DNA of 64,000 nucleotides from Amycolatopsis rifamycinica (lineage in GTDB: Bacteria; Actinomycetota; Actinomycetes; Mycobacteriales; Pseudonocardiaceae), in the NCBI RefSeq assembly GCF_000695625.1, contig NZ_JMQI01000026.1, positions 230,795-294,794 of the forward strand, read 5' to 3'. Under the pieces are notes generated by a model. The model was not told the origin of the DNA. It made no database searches and worked only from the letters and a program-made list of their open reading frames with translations. Both the position numbers and the translations under genes were made by a program. Position 1 is the first letter of the stretch. Each line of letters opens with the position of its first letter. Positions 52,410 through 61,246 of the stretch are shown piece by piece.

Positions 52410-52909
52410 GTGACGGCTCCGGGCTGGAGCACCAGCGCGGGCTTGCCGCCGACCTGGGTCAGGCCGACCTCGATCGACGGCGAGCCCCGGAACCCGAAGC
52501 TCGCCCCGCCGAGACCCGGGCCGATGCTGGACTGGGCACCGCCGCCTTGCCGGTAGCGGACGCTGATCGCGAGGCTATCCGCGCTGATCGCCGTCACCCG
52601 CAGGGACGAGTAGTGGAACTTCCCGGCGTCCAGCGGAATGGTCGCCGGTTTGGCCAGCAGCAGCGTGCAGTCGCCGTCGAAGCAGTCGCGGATCCGGTTG
52701 CTCGGCGGCGCGGGCGGGTTCGGGTTCCGGGAACGGGACGTCGGCGGCGGCGTGGGCGCGGCCGTGGTTGTCGGGGTGGGCGTAGCGGTGGTTGTCGGAG
52801 TGTGCGTGACAGGGGTCGTGGACGCGGGCGGCGGCTGGGCCACCGGGGCACTGCCACATCCGGTCAGGCTCAGGAAAACTACGGTGAGGGCGGTGAGTTC
52901 GCGGCGCAT
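52406..52909 (-). CDS. Lipoprotein with C-x-D-G-D-C motif
   Basis: 167 residues. The lipobox is LSLTGC, then comes a long Thr/Pro linker (THTPTTTATPTPTTTAAPTP), then IRDCFDGDCTLLLAKPATIP and a beta-rich domain (YSSLRVTAISADSLAISVRY). It has the same plan as the downstream sister lipoprotein. ATG 52909 is the first start giving the signal peptide. It is divergent from the secreted repeat protein gene. Confidence 0.78.
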   Translation of the reverse strand: MRRELTALTVVFLSLTGCGSAPVAQPPPASTTPVTHTPTTTATPTPTTTAAPTPPPTSRSRNPNPPAPPSNRIRDCFDGDCTLLLAKPATIPLDAGKFHYSSLRVTAISADSLAISVRYRQGGGAQSSIGPGLGGASFGFRGSPSIEVGLTQVGGKPALVLQPGAVT

Positions 52910-53011
52910 GCACCATGGATAACAGCCGGTTCCCGGCCGCGACGGCGCCTGTCCGGTTCCTGCCGTGCGCTGCTGGCTGCCCCGCGGTGGCGGACACCTT
53001 CGGCCGTACCG

Positions 53012-53055
53012 GCTGTATCTTCGCTGTATTCCCGGTGTATCGGCGACGCTAGCGT
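53012..53055 (+). promoter_or_regulatory. SARP-type operator and promoter of the secreted repeat protein
   Basis: GCTGTAT (53012-53018), GCTGTAT (53023-53029) and GGTGTAT (53034-53040) form three heptamers at an exact 11-nt period. A TAGCGT -10 (53050-53055) starts 9 nt after the last repeat. The last repeat shares GTGTAT with the operator at 47059-47090. Confidence 0.65.
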
Positions 53056-53097
53056 GAGCCACCTTCTGCTGGTGGTACGGCGAAAGCGGGGAGCGCG

Positions 53098-54963
53098 GTG
53101 ACCAGGAAACCGGATCTGACGAAAGCCATCCTCTGCTCGGTCTCCGGGGGTGTGCTGACCGCGGTGGTCGGCGTGCTCGGCGCCGGGGAGGCCCATGCGG
53201 AGCCGAAGAACACCGCCGGGCAGCCTTCGCCGCCTCCCGCGAAGCAGAGCGCACACCAGAACACCGGCTCCGCGAACGCCGCGGAGCACCGCCAGGAAAC
53301 CGCCGCGAAGAAACGGCAGGCTGCGACCGCCGGCTCGGAGAAGGCCGCCGAACGGCGCCGCGAGACGGCGGAGAAGAAGGAAGCGGAGGCGACCAAGGAG
53401 GGGTCGAAGAAACCCAGTGGGTCCGCCAACGCCGCGGAGCGCCGCCGGGAAAACGCCGACAAGAAGGCAAAGGCGGATCGCCGGAAAGTCGAAAGCAGCC
53501 AAGCGGGTCGTGGCGAACAGCGGGAACGGAGCGCCCGGCAGGACCGGTGGGCGAACGCGTCACCGGAGAACAAGAAGCAGGCCGAGTCGGCGCGGCAGCG
53601 GAAGGAGAAGACCGCTCGCCCGGCCCGGAACTCGAAGGAGGGCACTCCGAGCCGGTCCACGACCTCGGTCAAGCACGACGACAAGGGCGGCCGGCCGCAG
53701 CTGCGGCTCGCGTCCGGCTCCTCACGGGATCCCGACGGCGACTTCGAGTTCTGTACGTTGGGCGGGGAAAGCTGCGACGAAGCGGAGATGACCGGCGGGA
53801 CCGGTTCCCACGACATGCCGGAACTCGAAGACAAGCCGCTCAAAGTACTGAGGCCATTCGTCGGCGGCGGGCTGCCGTTCTTCGGAAGCGGCGGGGGCAA
53901 GGGGGGTGCCGCACCGCCGCCCGCACGGGGCACTCCGCCGGCGGCCGGGCCGCAGAAAGCCGGGCCGCCGGCGGGTGGGCCAGGCGGCGGCAAGGGGCAG
54001 AGCGGTGGTGGCCCGGTTGCTTCGGAACCGCCTGCCCCGGAGCAACCACCCGGCGGCAAGGGGGCGACGGTCCGCCCCACTCCCCCGACGGAGCCGCCGA
54101 CATTGCCGCGCGGCTCTTCGGCGGGCCCGCAACGGGCGGGCGGCTCGGCGCCGTCCCGCGCGACCGCCGACCGGACGACGGGGAAGGGAGGCGGGAAGTC
54201 GGCCGACCGGACCGAGGGCAGGAGCGGCCGGAAGTCCCCGGACCGGTCCCGGGGCGGCCAGGAAGCCGACGAGCGGAACCAGGACAAGAGCACCCGCAAG
54301 ACCACCGACCGCACCCACAGCAGCCGGAAACCCGACAACCGGAACCAGGACAAGAGCACCCGCAAGACCACCGACCGCACCCACAGCAGCCGGAAACCCG
54401 ACAACCGGAACCAGGACAAGAGCAACCGCGAGACCACCGAGCGACCGCACAGCCGGAAGTCCGCCGACCGGGCGGCGAACACCAGCGGCGGCAAGCCGGT
54501 CGAGCGGGCGGCGGGCAGGTCCGGTGATCGACGTGGCGAGCCGACTCTGGCGGAGGTCCTGGCCGCCAAGGGGAAACGCTACGAGAAGCAGGAAAAAGAA
54601 TTCCTGGAGCAGGGCAAGGACATCTACGGCAACACGATCCCCGCCGGGGCCGACGCCGGGAAAATGGCTCAGGAGTTCCGGCACCACTCGCGCTACGAGC
54701 CGTTCACCCCCGACGGCAAGCTGACCGCGGTAGCCGTCGAAGAAGCGTTCCCCGTCCAGGCCGGCGAGGTGATCGGCAACCCCTACGTGAAGGAAGTGTT
54801 CGCCCGGTCGGGCGGGCCCTCCCAGTGGGCCAAGTACTCGACGCGGACCCACCACAGCCCCTACGGCGACTTCCAGATCCACTTCTACCACAACCGGACC
54901 ACGGGCGAGGTGTACTACGGCCATGACTACAAGGTGGTCATGAACCGGCGGATCGAGGATTAG
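53098..54963 (+). CDS. Large secreted repeat protein with toxin-like C-terminal domain
   Basis: 621 residues. A signal peptide ends near residue 34 (VLTAVVGVLGAGEAHA|EP). Residues 35-190 are charged, coiled-coil-like repeats (SANAAERRRENADKKAKADR). FEFCTLGGESCDEAEM offers a lone Cys pair. Gly/Pro-rich spacers follow, then a 22-residue tandem repeat (RNQDKSTRKTTDRTHSSRKP-DN) near 393-455. The last 120 residues are a compact domain (FRHHSRYEPFTPDG, SQWAKYSTRTHHSPYGDFQI, GEVYYGHDYKVVMNRR) rich in His, Arg and Tyr. The layout resembles polymorphic toxins or wall-attached effectors. No activity or immunity gene is known. GTG 53098 follows GGGGAGCG. Confidence 0.75.
   Translation: MTRKPDLTKAILCSVSGGVLTAVVGVLGAGEAHAEPKNTAGQPSPPPAKQSAHQNTGSANAAEHRQETAAKKRQAATAGSEKAAERRRETAEKKEAEATKEGSKKPSGSANAAERRRENADKKAKADRRKVESSQAGRGEQRERSARQDRWANASPENKKQAESARQRKEKTARPARNSKEGTPSRSTTSVKHDDKGGRPQLRLASGSSRDPDGDFEFCTLGGESCDEAEMTGGTGSHDMPELEDKPLKVLRPFVGGGLPFFGSGGGKGGAAPPPARGTPPAAGPQKAGPPAGGPGGGKGQSGGGPVASEPPAPEQPPGGKGATVRPTPPTEPPTLPRGSSAGPQRAGGSAPSRATADRTTGKGGGKSADRTEGRSGRKSPDRSRGGQEADERNQDKSTRKTTDRTHSSRKPDNRNQDKSTRKTTDRTHSSRKPDNRNQDKSNRETTERPHSRKSADRAANTSGGKPVERAAGRSGDRRGEPTLAEVLAAKGKRYEKQEKEFLEQGKDIYGNTIPAGADAGKMAQEFRHHSRYEPFTPDGKLTAVAVEEAFPVQAGEVIGNPYVKEVFARSGGPSQWAKYSTRTHHSPYGDFQIHFYHNRTTGEVYYGHDYKVVMNRRIED
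54274..54465 (+). repeat. 66-bp in-frame tandem repeat
   Basis: Two identical 66-bp units (54274-54339 and 54340-54405) and a third diverged unit encode the NRNQDKSTRKTTDRTHSSRK-type repeat of the secreted protein. The length is a multiple of three, so copy number can vary without breaking the frame. Confidence 0.9.
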
Positions 54964-55110
54964 CGGTGCCCCGGCCAAGTACGTGGTGTTCCCATTCAGA
55001 ACACGATCGTCCTCAGGGGTCGATGATCCGCCGCCCTTCTGCGCCGGCACGGCTTTCACGGCACCAGCTGATCCTGCGTGTCGCCGACGCCGCCGGCCAC
55101 ATCTGGGCCT
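54964..55110. other. Short gap before IS remnant
   Basis: No gene is seen between the secreted protein gene and the IS end. Confidence 0.4.
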
Positions 55111-55592
55111 AGCTTGAGTTTTAACCTGTTCGACGGGGTCGTGGGTTACTCGACTTGGTCTTCCTGCAAGGCTTGGGTTTCTGGGTGTTCGAGCTGCTGA
55201 CGGTGTGGACGTCGTGACGTGACGCGGGCCGGTGGTTGGGCAGTCCGGCGGAGCGTCCCGGGCCGCGCCGGGAGGGTTTCGGGACACGGGCCGGGCAGGC
55301 GAGCGGTGGACGCAGGTTCCGAAACCCCCGGCGGATCCGTACCGGGCTGAGCCGCTGAGCTGGTCGGGGTTTCTCCCAGGGGCGGCGCAGATCGGTGGTG
55401 AGGTCACGGGCAAGGCAGAGCTGGGTGTAGGCGGCGAGCAGCAGCCAGGTCCAGCGGTCGGCGGCCTCGGGTGAGCGCAGTTTCGGGGTGGTCCAGCCGA
55501 GGGTTCGCTTCAGCATGCGAAGGTGTGCTCGATGTCGAACCGGCGCAGGAACGCTTGCCAGGCCAGATCGACCTCTGCGTGCCCGAGGCCGA
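55111..55592 (-). mobile_element. Truncated copy of the first insertion sequence
   Basis: It starts at an inverted repeat identical to the right end of the element at 247-1770 (AGCTTGAGTTTTAACCT). On the minus strand it encodes the transposase C-terminus (FDIEHTF, then in another frame RMLKRTLGWTTPKLRSPEAA, to PRPRRTG-stop at 55121). One base is missing in the HTF-RML codons. Similarity to the first copy ends near 55592, so about two thirds of the element is gone. Confidence 0.82.
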
Positions 55593-56440
55593 ACCGGCAA
55601 GCGTGTGCGCCACTGATTCAGCCCGACCGGTGACTGATACTTTCCCCTGGGATCGCCTGATCCGAGAGCGCAACACCCGTCGGTTGACGCCCGAGCCCGA
55701 CGGCCGATGTTCGTGCGACACGACATGACGGCCATCTCGTTGGCGATTTCGGCGTCACCGGCCGCCCACCCGCAATGCCCTGCCCCCCGGAGGCCGGTCA
55801 TAATGAGATCCATGACAACGCCGTCGCGCAACAGTCGGCTTTTGTGGAGTCCATTGCCGGCACCGGTAAGGCAATCACCGTCCGCCCGGCCCACGGCCAC
55901 GCGGCGCACCGCCTACTGAGCGGTTCCACCTTCCCGACCCGGTGCACTAGAACCGGGTCGCCAGCCAAGGAGCAGCATCGTGATGGCCTGTCGGATCGTC
56001 GTGCTGAACTGGAATGGTCCACCACGCTCGGTGAGCCGGCCGTTCGCCGGACCCGGTCCTGAGGATGAGGCGTCGGAACTTTCACCTGCCGACCGCGTTG
56101 CCTGCTCTGCCGGAGCGACAGCACTTCAGCCGGTTGGCGCACCCGGCCGGACTGGCCTGGTCGTTGATGAACGCGCTGGGTCGCCCTTCGACGACGACTT
56201 GCCGTTGGGCACCCATCACTGAACTGCGCAACGTCGGAGGGCTTTTCCGCAGCCTCGGCTACCGGGCTTGCACCGCGGCCCCATGACCGACCCCGAACCG
56301 CCTATCGCCTGCGGTGACTGCCGGGCGGGCCGAAGGCCGCGCTGGGTGATGATCGCTGCAGCTGCGCGCCGCTGTTTGTCCGAGTCGGCCGGGCTCGACA
56401 CAATGGCGTCATGGGGAAATGCGCGTGCGGGGGCGCCGGC
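55593..56440. other. Gap with no supported gene
   Basis: About 850 bases with several short open frames (for example 56065-56286), none with a ribosome site plus consistent codon bias and none recognisable. It is probably degraded sequence between the IS end and the repair gene group. Confidence 0.4.
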
Positions 56441-56454
56441 CGCGGCGCTCGAGG

Positions 56455-56850
56455 GGTGGGATCGGGGATGAGGGCGAGCCGGTCGAGGTCGACGCCCAGT
56501 TCGGCGGCCGCCACCAGGCCGACCTCGGGCATACCGGTGATCGCCGCCCACGATCCTTCCCCCATCGCTTCGGCCAACAAGGCCAGGACCAAGGCGGTCG
56601 AGCCGCGGACCGCCACCGTGCTGCCGCGCCGCAGACCGTCTGGCACCAGCCAGCGAGAGCCGGCGCCACCGGCAAAGAACCTGCCGACGTCGAGGAATCC
56701 GGGGCTGGGTCGCCAAGCTGCGCCGCAGTGCGGACGCCGGGGATCGCCGCGAGCCCGGCCACCGCCTCGGGCACCGCCACCACGCACCTCCAGCACCACG
56801 AACACGCACCGGAGACGCCAACGAGGGAAGCCGCGAGCGAACCCGAACTC
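56455..56850 (-). pseudogene. ImuA'/RecA-like fragment
   Basis: Minus-strand SRWLVPDGLRRGSTVAVRGS, TALVLALLAEAMGEGSWAAI and TGMPEVGLVAAAELGVDLDR, then LALIPDP, match the core of the actinobacterial ImuA' proteins of the ImuA'-ImuB-DnaE2 translesion cassette. The GSTVAVRGSTAL run stands where the Walker A loop is. Upstream helices appear in another frame (AVAGLAAIPGVRTAAQL), and the product stops making sense after LIPDP. It is therefore a truncated, frameshifted remnant. No imuB or dnaE2 is in the window. Confidence 0.6.
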
Positions 56851-57066
56851 ATCGAACACTTGTTCGGATATTGCGAGACGTTCCGCCCGCTGTCAAGCCG
56901 AGTCGCTCAAGCTCACCCCGCCGTGGCCGGACTGCAGCTCAGGGCGCTCGCCCCCGCACGCGGTGTCACCGATCAGGGTGTTGACCAGCGCAAACCCGGC
57001 GAGGTTAGGCCAGCCGGGTTACCGTCGAAACCAGACGATGATGTCTCGACCCCCGGGAGGCCGCCC

Positions 57067-59064
57067 ATGGCTGCGCGTGCCTCCTCCAGCGTCCCGGGCT
57101 GGGTCGAGCCGATGCTGGCCAAGGCCGACGGCGGCCGGCTGCGCGAGGGCCCGGAGTGGGCGTATGAGTACAAGCTGGACGGCTACCGGGCCTGCATGCA
57201 GATCGCCGGCGACGGCACCACCGTGCTCACCAGCCGCAACGGGATCGACTTCACCCACGAGTTCGCCGACCTCGCCGGCGTCCTCGCTCCCGCCCTCCAC
57301 GGCCGGGCCGCGGTGCTTGACGGGGAGATCGTCGTCTACAACGACGCGGGCCAGATCGACTTCGGGCTGCTGCAGGAACGCCGCGGCCGCTACCAGACCC
57401 ACCGCAGCTCCCCACGCCGCACCGAACCGTTCCACGACGTCCCGGTCCGGTTCCTCGCCTTCGACCTGCTCCAGCTCGGCACCACGTCGCTGCTGCGCGA
57501 GCCGTACGAGGAACGGCGTGCCCTGCTCGCCGGGCTGGCAATGCCGGACCCGTTCCGGATCTCGGTGGTCCGGCAGTTCACCTTCACCGAACTGGCCGCC
57601 GACCGCCGCACTCCGCAGGATCTGCTCGACCACGTCGCCGCCACCGGACACGAAGGGCTCGTCGCCAAGCTTCTGCGCGCGCCGTACGTGCCGGGCAAGC
57701 GGCCGGACTACTGGTGCAAGCACGCCCTCATCCAGACCACCGAGGTCATCATCTGCGGCTGGAGACCGGGCCAGAGCCGCCTTTCCGGCAGCCTCGGCGG
57801 GCTGCTGCTCGGCGGCCACGACCCCGACACCGGCGAGCTGATCTACATCGGCGATGTCGGCACCGGCTTCACCGAGGCCGAACGCGGCCGCCTGCTCACC
57901 CGCCTCGAAGCGATCGAGCGGCGCAAGCATCCCTTCGCGGTCACCCCGCCGCGGGAGGACACCGTCCGAGCGCACTGGGTCAGGCCGGAGCTGGTCGGTG
58001 AGGTCGTCTACCGCCAGTTCACTCGCGGCGCCGGGCGGCTACGCCACACCGCCTGGCGCGGCCTGCGCGAAGATCGCGAGCCCGCTGACATCCTCGCCCC
58101 GCGCGCTCGCGAACGCGTCGCCGCCGAGGCCGCGCCGACACCGCCAGTGGGACCGAAGATCACCGTGCAGGCGGGGAGTCGGCGCCTGAAACTGTCCAAT
58201 CTGGACAAGCCGTTGTACCCGGATGGGTTCACCAAGGGCGAGGTCATCAACTACTACTCCCGCATCGCGGAAGTCCTGCTGCCTCATCTCGCGGACCGGC
58301 CGGTGACGTTCATCCGGTTCCCCGACGGCGTCGGCGGGCAGCAGTTCTTCGAGAAGAACGTGCCCAACGGCGCCCCCGGCTGGCTGCCCACGGTCCGGCT
58401 GCCCAGCAGCGGCAGCCGCTCCGGCCGCGGCGAAAACGAAATCGAGTACGCCCTGCTCGACGAACTCGCCGCCCTGGTCTGGGCCGCGAACATGGCCGCC
58501 CTCGAACTCCACGTCCCGCAGTGGCGGGTCGACGCCGGCGGCCAGCGGCTACCGCCGGATCTGCTGGTGTTCGACCTCGACCCCGGACCCGGCACGTCGA
58601 TCGTGCAGTGCTGCCGGGTCGCCGAGCGGCTGCGCGACGTCCTGCTCGGCGACGGGCTGACCCCGTTCCCGAAGACGTCCGGGTCGAAGGGCATGCAGCT
58701 CTACGCCGCGATCGACACCGACGACCCCACGGCACCATCCACGTACGCGAAGAAGCTCGCGCAGCAGCTGGCCCGCGAAACGCCCGACTCGGTCACCGCC
58801 GTGATGGCGAAGAACCAGCGCACCAACCGCATATTCATCGACTGGTCCCAGAACAACCCCGCCAAAACCACCATCGCCCCGTACTCCCTGCGCGGACGGG
58901 ACCACCCCACGGTGTCCACCCCACTCACCTGGGACGAAGTCGAAGCATGCCGGCACGTCACCCAGCTGGTGTTCACCGCCGACGACGTCCTCGACCGCGT
59001 CGACGACCACGGAGACCTGCTGCTCAACCTGCCTGAGAAACGAACTCCTTTGCCATCGCGCTGA
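57067..59064 (+). CDS. ligD: ATP-dependent DNA ligase/polymerase LigD, LIG-POL form
   Basis: 665 residues. The ligase domain spans 1-310, with the adenylated Lys36 in YEYKLDGYR, VLDGEIVVYND as motif III, HEGLVAKLLRAPY as motif IV and WCKHALIQTTEVIICGWR as motif V. The primase-polymerase domain covers about 360-650 (LSNLDKPLYPDGFTKGEVIN, LVFDLDPGPGTSIVQC with the catalytic Asp pair, FPKTSGSKGMQLYA). There is no phosphoesterase domain and no ku gene nearby. It seals double-strand breaks by end joining. ATG 57067 follows GGGAGG. A longer upstream frame lacks a domain and is not used. Confidence 0.9.
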   Translation: MAARASSSVPGWVEPMLAKADGGRLREGPEWAYEYKLDGYRACMQIAGDGTTVLTSRNGIDFTHEFADLAGVLAPALHGRAAVLDGEIVVYNDAGQIDFGLLQERRGRYQTHRSSPRRTEPFHDVPVRFLAFDLLQLGTTSLLREPYEERRALLAGLAMPDPFRISVVRQFTFTELAADRRTPQDLLDHVAATGHEGLVAKLLRAPYVPGKRPDYWCKHALIQTTEVIICGWRPGQSRLSGSLGGLLLGGHDPDTGELIYIGDVGTGFTEAERGRLLTRLEAIERRKHPFAVTPPREDTVRAHWVRPELVGEVVYRQFTRGAGRLRHTAWRGLREDREPADILAPRARERVAAEAAPTPPVGPKITVQAGSRRLKLSNLDKPLYPDGFTKGEVINYYSRIAEVLLPHLADRPVTFIRFPDGVGGQQFFEKNVPNGAPGWLPTVRLPSSGSRSGRGENEIEYALLDELAALVWAANMAALELHVPQWRVDAGGQRLPPDLLVFDLDPGPGTSIVQCCRVAERLRDVLLGDGLTPFPKTSGSKGMQLYAAIDTDDPTAPSTYAKKLAQQLARETPDSVTAVMAKNQRTNRIFIDWSQNNPAKTTIAPYSLRGRDHPTVSTPLTWDEVEACRHVTQLVFTADDVLDRVDDHGDLLLNLPEKRTPLPSR

Positions 59065-59076
59065 CCTGCGAAGACC

Positions 59077-59290
59077 TTGTTTTGGCACACCGCGGACGGG
59101 TACTCGAAGGTCAACAAAGGTCGAAGGCAGCCGCCGCGCCGCCAACACCGCCGCCACCAAGGCCGAAGCCACCGCCAAGGGCAAGCAGATGGCGCAAAAA
59201 CGGCACGTCGAGCACATCATCCGCAACAAGGACGGCGAGATCGGCCAACGCAACAGCTACGGCAACGACCCCCGTAACATTCCCGGCTGA
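59077..59290 (+). pseudogene. DUF2188 protein with one-base insertion
   Basis: The front FWHTADGYSKVN and the back KVEGSRRAANTAATKAEATA, HVEHIIRNKDGEIGQRNSYG, NDPRNIPG lie in two frames. They join at ACAAAGG near 59116, where one A too many shifts the reading. The back part is an exact DUF2188 pattern, and its TGA overlaps the ATG of the SRAP gene, so it was part of that operon. One run of three A is the only defect, so a sequencing error should be considered. Confidence 0.65.
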
Positions 59291-59994
59291 TGTGCGGTCG
59301 CTACGCCTCGGCCACCAGCGACAAGGACATCGCCGCCGCGTTCGGCGTCGGCGAGATCGACGGCGACGACCTCCCGCCGTCCTGGAACGTCGCCCCCACC
59401 CAGCAAGCCCGGGTCGTGCTCGAAGGAACCCCCCGCGGCGAGCCGGACGCCGAACCCGTCCGGCACCTGCGCACGCTGACGTGGGGGCTCGTCCCGTCGT
59501 GGGCCAAAGAAGTGAAGCTGAGCCGGCTGATCAACGCCCGCAGCGAGACGATCACCGAGAAGCCGGCCTTCAAGGCCGCCGCCCTCCGCCGACGGTGCCT
59601 CGTACCCGCAGACGGCTACTACGAGTGGGCCCTCCGCGATGGCAAGAAGATCCCGTACTTCCTGCACCAGGACGACGACCTGCTCGCATTCGCCGGGCTC
59701 TACGAACTCCGCCCCGACCGCTACCTGCCCGACGACCACCCCGACAAGTGGCTGTGGACCTACACGATCCTCACCACCACCGCCCACGACGCGGCCGGTC
59801 ACGTCCATGACCGGTCCCCCGTTCTGATCCCGCCGAAGCTGCGCGACCGCCGGCGCGACCCACGCCTTGACGACGCCGACGACGTCCGCGACCTCCTCGA
59901 CCACATCCCCGAGCCTCGGCTGCAGCCCTACGAGGTCAGCACCGCCGTCAACAACCCGCGGCACAACAGCCCAGAGCTACTGGACCCGGTTTGA
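59290..59994 (+). CDS. SRAP (SOS response-associated peptidase) family protein
   Basis: 234 residues of the YedK/HMCES family. The catalytic Cys2 follows the start Met (MCGRYASATS). Other active-site pieces are PPSWNVAPTQQARVV, LINARSETITEKPAF with the conserved Asn, CLVPADGYYEWA with the Glu, and a C-terminal PEPRLQPYEVSTAVNN with the final conserved segment. The His expected in the WxxHxR region is not obvious in LTTTAHDAAGHVHDR but is probably one of those present. It forms a covalent thiazolidine with abasic sites in single-stranded DNA. It follows ligD and DUF2188 in one stress-repair unit. Confidence 0.92.
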   Translation: MCGRYASATSDKDIAAAFGVGEIDGDDLPPSWNVAPTQQARVVLEGTPRGEPDAEPVRHLRTLTWGLVPSWAKEVKLSRLINARSETITEKPAFKAAALRRRCLVPADGYYEWALRDGKKIPYFLHQDDDLLAFAGLYELRPDRYLPDDHPDKWLWTYTILTTTAHDAAGHVHDRSPVLIPPKLRDRRRDPRLDDADDVRDLLDHIPEPRLQPYEVSTAVNNPRHNSPELLDPV

Positions 59995-60112
59995 GCAGTT
60001 CAACGCCGGCTCGAACACGGATCGCTCGCCGATCTCAGCACTGTGCAGTCCTCAATCTGGATCCCTGGAGCGACCAGAGCGAGGCTCGGCACCTGAGCCG
60101 AAGGGTGGGAAC

Positions 60113-60518
60113 ATGGGTAGCGTGGACGTCCCGGACGACCCTTGGCGCGGCCGCGGTGGAAGCCGGGCGGCGTGCCGCTGAGCGGGCCGAGGCCGCCCGG
60201 CACTGGCGACACACGCTGACCCACCGCGGCGACAACGAAGACGTCGAAGACGACGAGCCGCCACCGGCGTTCCCGACTTCGGATGACGCCCGGCAACGCG
60301 AAGAAGAAGCAGCGCGAACGCGCCTCCGGAACGCGTTGCAACGCTCTGCAGAAGCACACGATCGCGTTGCGTATCGCCTGCGTCCGAAGCTCGAGCTGGA
60401 GTGCGCTCCAACGCAATACGTTCCGGTCCGGAATTCGGAGGTGTGGGGCATGTGCGCCCTGTCAGGTTTCAACCGTTCTCAGCCGAGCGCGTGGAGCACC
60501 ACTCAGCCCCGACGGTAA
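60113..60518 (+). pseudogene. Hypothetical hydrophilic protein, frameshifted
   Basis: ATG 60113 opens SVDVPDDPWRGRGG and stops after 22 codons. The next frame continues AAAVEAGRRAAERAEAARHW and ARQREEEAARTRLRNALQRS as charged helices. The pieces could form one helical protein with a frameshift near 60160. The remainder, to 60518, loses codon bias. The function is unknown. Confidence 0.4.
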
Positions 60519-60902
60519 ACCGCTCTCGCGGGTCCGTCGCCAGGACCGATCATCGCTCGATCAACAAGAGATTCCGCGGGTCCAGGCGAGGGTCGCGACG
60601 GCGCCCGGACCCGCGGGATCTCCGAGTAAGTGGTCCGCTGAGCGGATACTCCGCTCTGCCTGCACCAGCCTCCCGGGCACCGTGTACGGCGTCCCGAGAA
60701 GAACCACAATGCGCGAGCTCATGTTCCGGCAGACCCAGTTCTACGGCGCCACCCAGGACGACCGAACTCTCGAGGACCGACCACACCGATCGGCATCCCG
60801 AACCGCATCTGGCAATGACGTGGCGCCACCACCCCGTCGCCGACGGCATCCATCACGACGCAGGTCGACGGCTACTCCCTCACCCTGGCCAGTGATCGGC
60901 TG
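60519..60902. other. Gap, no gene seen
   Basis: There is no frame with start, ribosome site and codon bias. Short open runs only. Confidence 0.35.
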
Positions 60903-61246
60903 ATGGCCGGGACTGCCAATACCAGGCGCTCGGCGATACTGGGCGACGTGACCGAACTGCAGAACTTGGCCTCACTGCTGCGCGCGTGGCGGACGCGGTG
61001 GGAACCGAGCGCGGCCGGCGTTGCTCCCGACCGCCGCCGTGCGCCGACCACCCCGCCGACGAGCAACTTCTCGACCTGGTCACGAACCTCCGCGCCGCCA
61101 GCGCCGCGTTCGACGAGCAGTGGGCGGCCGGCCGGGCGGCCGTGCACTGCTCGGAGCGCAAGAACATCCGGCACCCGTCCGGCGACCTCGTGCTCGACTG
61201 CGACGTGCGCAAGGTCGCCGGCTCGGACACCAACGTCCTGGCGTGA
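60903..61246 (+). pseudogene. XRE/MmyB-type regulator, internally deleted
   Basis: The front LASLLRAWRTRWEPSAAGVA matches the first helix of XRE regulators with an MmyB-like ligand domain. In the next frame, ADHPADEQLLDLVTNLRAAS, FDEQWAAGRAAVHCSERKNI, RHPSGDLVLDCDVRKVAGSD match the last third of the MmyB-like domain. The HTH and most of the ligand domain (about 150 residues) are missing between them. It is a deletion remnant. Confidence 0.6.

Noticed and set aside
55707..56290. Short plus-strand ORFs between the second IS remnant and the repair genes
   Set aside because: None has a ribosome site with consistent codon bias, and none resembles a known family.
56419..57066. N-terminal extension of LigD in the same open frame
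   Set aside because: The extension is antisense to the ImuA'-like remnant, has no phosphoesterase motifs, and ATG 57067 has a good ribosome site at the expected ligase start.
59079..59103. GTTT-N15-GGGTAC match inside the DUF2188 pseudogene
   Set aside because: It falls in the codons of the conserved HTADGYSKV segment and is nearly 190 nt from the SRAP start, so it is probably a coding coincidence.
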